A stretch of 37,538 nucleotides of DNA from a virus: IMG/VR virus record IMGVR_UViG_3300031758_006648, positions 1 to 37,538 of that record; one strand, given 5' to 3'. The notes beneath the pieces are model-generated. The model was given only the letters and a program-made list of their open reading frames with translations. It was not told where the DNA came from and did not search any database. Both the position numbers and the translations under genes were made by a program. This document shows positions 32,066 to 37,538 of this stretch, piece by piece; position 1 is the stretch's first letter, and each line of letters begins with the position of its first letter.

Positions 32066-33226
32066 TTATCCAAAAAATTTATTTACCGTTTCTTTTAATT
32101 TAGGGGTTACTTCTACTTTTTTACCTTTTTCTTCTTTGTATGGATTGCCGATTTCGTAATCTATTCTAGTCTCTGCAATTTGAAAATATTCTTTTTCTCT
32201 TTCAATGCCAATGAAGTCAAATCCACCTCTTACTGCCGCTTTACCAGTTGAACCACTACCCATAAACGGGTCAAGAGTTGTTCCACCATTTGGTGTTACT
32301 AAACGGATTAGGTATAACATTAAATCAGTTGGTTTTACGGTTGGGTGTGTATTATCACCTCCTTCATTTCTATCACCCTTTGATGCTTTCGGGCAATAAA
32401 AGAAGCGTGATGCGGCTTCATATTGTTCATCTAATATCTTACCTGCTTCTTCATCAAAGATTACATTAGCAGGAAATCTACCAGTTGGATTATAGTTTTG
32501 TGGTTTTAACATTGAGTAATCGCCATAGATTTGGTTTGAACCCATTGTGCTACCGAAATCAGCGTGTTGGTTTTTGTTAATGCTCTCTGCTTTATCAGCT
32601 TCACTTACAAAATCAATTCTACTATCATCTATGTTTACACCACCGACACCCCATTCTAATACATTACCTGCTACGTTACCCTTGAAAGGTTTTCTTGCCA
32701 TTACTATTGGTTCGTGTGCGGGTTTTAATGCAGTTCCCCATCCCTCCCATTCGTTATTTATAATTTGTTGTGTAGTATCATTCTCTATATCTGAACTAAA
32801 CATTCTACCTTTTTTATAATCAATTTGACCGGTTGGTTTATAATCGTTACCCATTCTTGCTTCACGTAAGGCCTTTGGATTTGATTTGCCGGTCTTTTCT
32901 AATGCATCTACTGCTTTACCGATGTTATGTGATTTTGGAAACCCACTACCATATATCCACATAATCTGGTCTCTAATCTCAAACCCTGCATCTTCAATCC
33001 TTACTGCCATTCTGTGATAAGTTCTACTACCTGCGAATGATAATAAGTGTCCGCCTGGCTTTAATACCCTCATACACTCTTCCCATATAGCCTGTGAGGG
33101 AACATCGTAATCCCATTTCTTTCCCATAAAGGAAAGTCCGTATGGTGGGTCTGTAACAATTGAATCAATAGAGTTATCTTCTAATTCTTTTAGTTTATCT
33201 AAACAATCTCCTAATAGTAATTTCAT
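32066..33226 (-). CDS. Site-specific DNA methyltransferase (N4-cytosine/N6-adenine, beta-type order)
   Basis: A 386-residue DNA amino-methyltransferase. Motif IV TDPPYG is near the N-terminus (25-30) and the SAM site motif I LDPFMGSGSTG near the C-terminus (318-328), preceded by HPTVKP (294-299): the beta-class order. The central ~150 residues (about 100-280) form the target-recognition part. DPPY is compatible with adenine-N6 or cytosine-N4. No restriction endonuclease is next to it, so it is likely an orphan enzyme for anti-restriction or marking. It is not close to the three TSPPY paralogues in motif order. The start lies 3 bp after the helicase stop. Confidence 0.92.
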   Translation of the reverse strand: MKLLLGDCLDKLKELEDNSIDSIVTDPPYGLSFMGKKWDYDVPSQAIWEECMRVLKPGGHLLSFAGSRTYHRMAVRIEDAGFEIRDQIMWIYGSGFPKSHNIGKAVDALEKTGKSNPKALREARMGNDYKPTGQIDYKKGRMFSSDIENDTTQQIINNEWEGWGTALKPAHEPIVMARKPFKGNVAGNVLEWGVGGVNIDDSRIDFVSEADKAESINKNQHADFGSTMGSNQIYGDYSMLKPQNYNPTGRFPANVIFDEEAGKILDEQYEAASRFFYCPKASKGDRNEGGDNTHPTVKPTDLMLYLIRLVTPNGGTTLDPFMGSGSTGKAAVRGGFDFIGIEREKEYFQIAETRIDYEIGNPYKEEKGKKVEVTPKLKETVNKFFG

Positions 33227-33229
33227 AAC

Positions 33230-34591
33230 TTACCCCATATTATCTACATATTTTTTATGCAGTAGTTGTTTTTGTAAAAGTTCTCCATTCTTAGCTTCTT
33301 TACTAGCGATGATTCCATTTGGAGAATTATTTGCATATACTTCTATAATACCTTTATTAGTGTTCATCTTTGCAGGAAATGTCATACCATCTTGCCCAAA
33401 TCGGTTTTTCATAATGTGAAAACGAGCCGTATCATTTAGTTTATCGGTATCCTTTCTACTAACTGATATAATTAAATCGGCATTCATTACCTTTGCGTAT
33501 GAATCTGCAATCTTATCTGCCTGAATTACTTCGGAATCAATTGCACTTCTATTTGTTTGCGATGCAGTCCAAATTGGTATTTGATACTCACCACTTAAAG
33601 CTCTTAAATCAATATAAATCCCCCCCTGCTCAGCGTAATCAGAATTATTTTTTGAATTAGTTGATACCAATAAATCTGCATAATCTATAATAATTAAATC
33701 TGGTTGAAACTTTGTTTGCCTAACCATATCAACGTGCGCAGCAATTGTATTGGCGGTAATACCTTTTGGTGGATAGTATTTAATAATCAATCCTCCTTTT
33801 AGTTTATCTACCTTTTCTCTGATTTCATCTTTATGTTCTTTTAAATCAGCTGATGGTATAGATGTGAAAATAGTATCATATCTCTGCCCAACATAATTTT
33901 GTGTAAGTTCCAAAGTGTAATGTAATACATTTTTACCTTGTCTTACCGCTTCCGCTCCTATATGTGATAATACCCAAGTCTTACCAACACCGGAAGGTGC
34001 TACAATAACTCCTAATTCACCTGGCCCCAATCCTCCATCGGTCAATTCATCAATAACATCCCAATTTGTAGCAACGGTTCTCCTATTTACTTCTTCAAAA
34101 CGAGCTTCAAGTTCTTCTTTATAATCCAATCCCAAATCAGCAGTCTGCCCAACTTTAACGGCATCCCTAACCATTTTTTCAATCTTTTCAAATTGACCGG
34201 TTTTTAATAATTCAACTGAATTTAGGATTACATTTTTAAAGTTTTGGTTTTTACAAAATGTTACAAATTCAGTTTTTACCCATTCTTTATCAGAATGTTG
34301 TGTGTTTTGATACACTGCCTTTAATTGCCCAACTACATTTTGTTGTAATGTATTATCGGATATTTTTTGAACTTCGGTTTTAAAGAAATCGGTAGTTGGA
34401 ATGTTTTTGTATTTGTGAAAATACTTCTTTGTTAAATCAACAATCCATTTATTCGTATCTGCTTCAAAATATTTTGTTTCTAATATATCGGATACTTGTT
34501 CTAAAAAAGTTCTATCAACAACTAAATTAGCTACAACCTTTGTTTGGTAACTTTGACCATATTTTGATAGATTATCTACAGCTTCACTCAT
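33230..34591 (-). CDS. 41: Replicative DnaB-type helicase (T4 gp41-like)
   Basis: A 453-residue RecA-fold hexameric helicase. Walker A is APSGVGKT (198-205), Walker B IIIDYADLL (300-308), then SQTNRSA (344-350) and a late basic KNRFGQDG (395-402) as the arginine-finger region. The N-terminal ~170 residues are helical, as in DnaB/gp41. It would unwind the fork 5'-3' and recruit a primase, which is not in this window. A Bacteroidota-type promoter lies directly upstream; its -7 box ends 4 nt before the ATG, so the transcript may be leaderless. Confidence 0.93.
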   Translation of the reverse strand: MSEAVDNLSKYGQSYQTKVVANLVVDRTFLEQVSDILETKYFEADTNKWIVDLTKKYFHKYKNIPTTDFFKTEVQKISDNTLQQNVVGQLKAVYQNTQHSDKEWVKTEFVTFCKNQNFKNVILNSVELLKTGQFEKIEKMVRDAVKVGQTADLGLDYKEELEARFEEVNRRTVATNWDVIDELTDGGLGPGELGVIVAPSGVGKTWVLSHIGAEAVRQGKNVLHYTLELTQNYVGQRYDTIFTSIPSADLKEHKDEIREKVDKLKGGLIIKYYPPKGITANTIAAHVDMVRQTKFQPDLIIIDYADLLVSTNSKNNSDYAEQGGIYIDLRALSGEYQIPIWTASQTNRSAIDSEVIQADKIADSYAKVMNADLIISVSRKDTDKLNDTARFHIMKNRFGQDGMTFPAKMNTNKGIIEVYANNSPNGIIASKEAKNGELLQKQLLHKKYVDNMG

Positions 34592-34595
34592 AGAA

Positions 34596-34627
34596 CAAAT
34601 ATAGAGTTTAAATTTTAAATTTCCAAA
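34596..34627 (-). promoter_or_regulatory. Bacteroidota-type promoter for the helicase gene
   Basis: Minus-strand TTTGG (34627-34623), 19-bp spacer, TATATTTG (34603-34596): identical to the consensus. It sits next to the exonuclease stop (34628), and the box ends only 4 nt before the helicase ATG (34591). The start of transcription would fall at or within a base or two of the ATG. Confidence 0.78.
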
Positions 34628-35662
34628 TTATTTTAATATAAGATTTCCAAATGATGTTCTCAACCAATCATTAACATCTGTCCAATTTTGAAGTATCTTA
34701 TATTTCATACCCATCCCGATAAATTTCATTTTATCTAATGGCTCAACGTCTTCTCTAAATCGTTCTACAATTTTTAATTTAGTTGTCCCACTTATATCCG
34801 GATTATCTAATTGCATTAAATCAAAGTTTCTTTCAATAATGCTTTTGCTATCTATAATTGTTTGAAAAACTTTGTATTTATCTTTTTCAGCTTCCGCTGC
34901 GCTTAATAGTTCTTCTATTGTCACTCTCTTTTCACCTTCGAAAAGAGGTAATCTTTTTTGTAATGTTTTTAATCCACACCCCTTTACTCCATCTATATTA
35001 TCTGATTTATCGCCATCTAAAACCCTATACCAAATAAAGTTTTCAGGATGAATACCATATAATTCAACCAATCTTTCTTTTGTAATCCTTTCTTTTTTAA
35101 GTGGATTCCAAACATTTATATTATCGGAAACTAGTTGTAAAAAATCTTTATCAGATGAAAGTATCAATCCTTTTTCTTCTTCGGTTAAAACCTGCTTCGA
35201 TAAATAACCAATAACATCATCTGCTTCGATATTATCATAAACCATAGTTGTTACAGGTAAAATGCTTAATATATTACCTAACCAACTAATCTGTCGTTTC
35301 AAACTAATTTGTTCATCTTCTTCCGTCATCAAATCATCATACTGACGGTTTACTCTGAATTTTACTTTTCTATCCGCTTTGTAATTAGAAAAAGTTTGTC
35401 TTCTTTTTTGTGAACCACCTTTGCCATCAAATATAACAACCACTCTCGTTGGATTTTCATTACGAATTACCATACCTAATGATTTTAGAAACCCAACTAC
35501 ACCACCTACATGCTCACCATCTTCATTCATTGTGGGGTTGGTGCTCCAACAACGAAAAAAAGTATTAAGGCCATCTACAAATAAAACTTTTGAATTTCGG
35601 GTTCTAATTATAGTATGCTCGTTACTTATTTCATTTAATAAACTTTTATATTTTTCGTTCAT
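34628..35662 (-). CDS. rnh: 5'-3' exonuclease/flap nuclease (T4 RNase H-like, FEN family)
   Basis: A 344-residue PIN/FEN-fold nuclease. Metal-binding acids: Asp30 (FVDGLNTF), Asp78 (VIFDGKGG), Glu145/Asp147/Asp148 (IEADDVIG), Asp170 and Asp172 (SSDKDF), and Asp215/Asp217/Asp220 (LDGDKSDNI). A helix-hairpin-helix follows (GVKGCGLKTLQK). T4 RNase H (305 residues) has the same plan and removes RNA primers and flaps. It overlaps the SGNH gene by ATGA and precedes the helicase promoter. Confidence 0.92.
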   Translation of the reverse strand: MNEKYKSLLNEISNEHTIIRTRNSKVLFVDGLNTFFRCWSTNPTMNEDGEHVGGVVGFLKSLGMVIRNENPTRVVVIFDGKGGSQKRRQTFSNYKADRKVKFRVNRQYDDLMTEEDEQISLKRQISWLGNILSILPVTTMVYDNIEADDVIGYLSKQVLTEEEKGLILSSDKDFLQLVSDNINVWNPLKKERITKERLVELYGIHPENFIWYRVLDGDKSDNIDGVKGCGLKTLQKRLPLFEGEKRVTIEELLSAAEAEKDKYKVFQTIIDSKSIIERNFDLMQLDNPDISGTTKLKIVERFREDVEPLDKMKFIGMGMKYKILQNWTDVNDWLRTSFGNLILK

Positions 35663-36369
35663 CTAAAATTGTTTTTGATTTGTTCAGCGATTCTATCTAT
35701 TACATCACGCGTAAAATGATGGTATTCATACTCACCAATTTCAAAATAGAATTTACTTGTTTTCAGCGTATCCGATTCATCAAAATTTAAAATATACTTT
35801 GATAAATTAGTTTCATTTAATAACGAATGCAAACTTATTGATTCCCCATTATAATCCATATTCAAATTTTCTAATATAACAATTTTAAAATTTATTTCAT
35901 TATTATTTAAAAAATTTACAATATGGTTTAGTTGAGTAAAGAATTTGTAATAAAAATCAAATAAGTTTAATTGTATATTTTCAGCAAATACATTGAATGA
36001 TTGAATTTGCCTTTCGGTTAATTCATTTTGTAATCCATTATGGTAGTATTGTGGATGAAGAAAAAAATTATCTGAAACTGAATATAAACTCAATTCATGC
36101 AGATTTAATTCTTTGCTTTGCCTAACATCGATATATGAAAATCTATCTAAAAAAGATAATTGAAAAATTATATAATCACCTTTTTTATATTCACTCAAAA
36201 ATCTTAATAGATTTGTAAAAATATCTGGATTACTTAATCCAGAAATAGAATGATTTTTTTGTTCTAATGTTAAGTGATTAGCTACTCTATTATAGATAGA
36301 GAGAGGAGTTGAACCCCTCTCCCTATTATATGTTGAATATGAATCACCAAATACCCATAAGTTATTCAT
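35659..36369 (-). CDS. SGNH/GDSL hydrolase-like protein
   Basis: A 236-residue protein starting with block I of SGNH hydrolases, VFGDSYSTYN (6-15; Ser10 the presumed nucleophile), and a later SGLSNPDIF (43-51) that could be the block II Gly region. The C-terminal HHFTRDVIDRIAEQI resembles the helix after the catalytic His, but no clear Asp-x2-His is present. It may be an inactive or divergent esterase. It is translationally coupled to RecA (TAATG) and the nuclease (ATGA). A second SGNH-like gene is at 17594. Confidence 0.65.
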   Translation of the reverse strand: MNNLWVFGDSYSTYNRERGSTPLSIYNRVANHLTLEQKNHSISGLSNPDIFTNLLRFLSEYKKGDYIIFQLSFLDRFSYIDVRQSKELNLHELSLYSVSDNFFLHPQYYHNGLQNELTERQIQSFNVFAENIQLNLFDFYYKFFTQLNHIVNFLNNNEINFKIVILENLNMDYNGESISLHSLLNETNLSKYILNFDESDTLKTSKFYFEIGEYEYHHFTRDVIDRIAEQIKNNFR

Positions 36370-37487
36370 TATTCTACTTCATTCGGCAATGCACCATCAA
36401 CTTCCATATTATCGATATCATAAGTATCTTTCTTATATTGAAGAATTGTTAGTTCGCAAATTTTCTTGTAAATTTGTTCTCTCAATTCAACATTATCCAT
36501 CATCATCTTAATGAAATCTTTTGATTGAAATTTGATTATTTCACCGGTATCGGTATCAGTATATTCATACCAAGCACCACCTTGTTTAACTAATTTGTTT
36601 TCCTTCATTACTGTCAGCCAACTACCATAGTTATCAATACCTCTATCGAAGAAGATATCGAAATCAGCGGAACGCAATGGTGGCCCTAATCGGTTTTTAA
36701 CAACTTGTGCTCTCACCGATATACCTACCACTTTATCATTACCACCAACTTTCATTTTAATCTGACCAACGTTCTTCAATCTTAAACGAACCGATGCGTG
36801 GAATGCCAAAGCCTTACCACCACTCGTTGTCCAGGGGTCACCGAACATTACTCCTAACTTCTGTCTTAATTGGTTTGTGAAGATGACTGCGATTTTCTGT
36901 CTACCAATTGTATTAGTAATCTTTCTCATCGCTTTGGAAATGATAATTGCCTTATCAGTTGCGTAACCATCTTTATCATAATCCGATTCCATCTCTTTTT
37001 TAGTTGATGCCGCCGCTACTGAATCCACAACAATTGTAACCAATTTTTGTGCATCTTTTTCTCTAACCTTCTCAATAATAGTTTCAATTGTTTCAAATAT
37101 ATCTTCAACTGTATCTACTGAAACATATAACAATTTGGATACATCTACTCCGATTGCATCAAAGAATTCTCTACTCACCGCAGTTTCAGTATCAATCAAT
37201 ACTGCAATACCACCTTGCTTTTGAGTTTCCGCTAAAAGATGGGCAGAGAGTAATGATTTACCACTCTGCTCCAATCCCGTTAGTTCGGTAATTCTTCCAA
37301 CTGGAATACCACCATATGGTCGGTTAGAAATAGCAACATCTAACATAGCAGCTCCGGTGGATATCCAACCATTTACATTGGTTGGAGCTCCTTCGGAATC
37401 ATCATCTAAGAAAAAGGCGATTTTTTGGTCTTTTTGTTTTTTGTTCAGACTATCAACCAAAATGTCTGCTAAATCTGTTTTTGCCAT
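36369..37487 (-). CDS. uvsX: RecA/UvsX-type recombinase
   Basis: A 372-residue RecA-fold recombinase. Walker A is GLEQSGKS (71-78), the catalytic Glu101 is in DTETAV, Walker B VVDSVAA (153-159), and FTNQLRQK (203-210) before the L2 region. The L1/L2 layout resembles bacterial RecA more than T4 UvsX, but the company of T4-type genes suggests the phage recombinase role in recombination-dependent replication and repair. The C-terminus is acidic. A 9-bp gap separates it from the gene at the window edge. Confidence 0.93.
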   Translation of the reverse strand: MAKTDLADILVDSLNKKQKDQKIAFFLDDDSEGAPTNVNGWISTGAAMLDVAISNRPYGGIPVGRITELTGLEQSGKSLLSAHLLAETQKQGGIAVLIDTETAVSREFFDAIGVDVSKLLYVSVDTVEDIFETIETIIEKVREKDAQKLVTIVVDSVAAASTKKEMESDYDKDGYATDKAIIISKAMRKITNTIGRQKIAVIFTNQLRQKLGVMFGDPWTTSGGKALAFHASVRLRLKNVGQIKMKVGGNDKVVGISVRAQVVKNRLGPPLRSADFDIFFDRGIDNYGSWLTVMKENKLVKQGGAWYEYTDTDTGEIIKFQSKDFIKMMMDNVELREQIYKKICELTILQYKKDTYDIDNMEVDGALPNEVE

Positions 37488-37495
37488 AATCTATA

Positions 37496-37538
37496 TTATT
37501 TGAATAAATCTTCGAATGCATCTGCTACTTGTTGAGTA
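37496..37538 (-). CDS. C-terminal fragment of an upstream gene
   Basis: The last 13 codons plus stop of an open frame entering from the right edge, ending TQQVADAFEDLFK. The acidic, aromatic-containing tail would suit a ssDNA-binding protein or any replication protein, but there is too little to name it. Its TAA (37496-37498) is 9 bp before the recombinase ATG, matching the spacing of other genes here. Confidence 0.5.
   Translation of the reverse strand, partial: TQQVADAFEDLFK

Noticed and set aside
32053-32073. TTG at 32073 as the start of the small conserved gene
   Set aside because: It would overlap the methyltransferase stop, while the in-frame ATG at 32052 leaves a normal short gap and keeps the conserved part.
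1-37538. tRNA genes, insertion sequences or integrase-type mobile elements
   Set aside because: Gaps are too short for tRNAs, and I recognised no transposase, integrase or terminal inverted repeats.

Overview
The window is a piece of an AT-rich tailed-phage genome with a T4-type (myovirus-like) replication core. Every gene I can support lies on the minus strand and is read from high to low coordinates. Genes are packed with ATGA or TAATG junctions, 1-30 nt overlaps, or very short gaps. Almost no start has a Shine-Dalgarno sequence; leaders are A/T-rich. Three intergenic gaps carry TTGG-N19-TATATTTG/A, which matches the -33/-7 promoter of Bacteroidota. A Bacteroidota (possibly flavobacterial) host is therefore my best inference, but no host gene confirms it.

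In transcription order, 37538-23193 is the DNA replication and nucleotide block: the tail of an unknown gene, a UvsX/RecA recombinase, an SGNH-like protein, a FEN/RNase H-type 5' nuclease, a DnaB/gp41-type helicase, a DNA methyltransferase, a small conserved phage protein, a TSPPY methyltransferase, ribonucleotide reductase beta and alpha subunits, thioredoxin, family B DNA polymerase, sliding clamp and clamp-loader ATPase. RNR plus thioredoxin would feed dNTPs to the polymerase-clamp-loader complex.

23193-15042 is a modification and accessory block: a small membrane protein, an AsnB-type glutamine amidotransferase, a GNAT acetyltransferase, two tandem paralogous TSPPY methyltransferases, a second SGNH-like protein, a zinc-ribbon protein, an MTA/SAH nucleosidase, the small clamp-loader subunit (gp62-like, far from its gp44-like partner), a Cas4-like four-cysteine PD-(D/E)XK nuclease and an EmrE-like membrane protein. 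The nucleosidase could clear the SAH made by the five SAM-dependent enzymes in the window.

14987-5735 starts with a ribbon-helix-helix protein. It continues with a glycan cassette of six glycosyltransferase-like genes, an FkbM methyltransferase, a nucleotide-sugar epimerase and a GDPD-like protein without its catalytic histidines, interleaved with two unknown genes, one of them Gly/Ser/Thr/Tyr-rich.

5715-1 holds probable virion-associated proteins (basic YPSAY-type and LETM1-like segments), a membrane-anchored coiled-coil protein, a HAD phosphatase, a 2-oxoglutarate/Fe(II) oxygenase, a tandem pair of small paralogues, and a DUF3008-like protein cut by the window edge. The points most worth following are the AsnB-GNAT-twin-methyltransferase block, the degenerate GDPD, the phage LETM1-like protein, the promoter grammar and the insertion in NrdA. 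I see no tRNA, rRNA, CRISPR array, insertion sequence or convincing terminator, and no gene-free stretch longer than about 100 bases.
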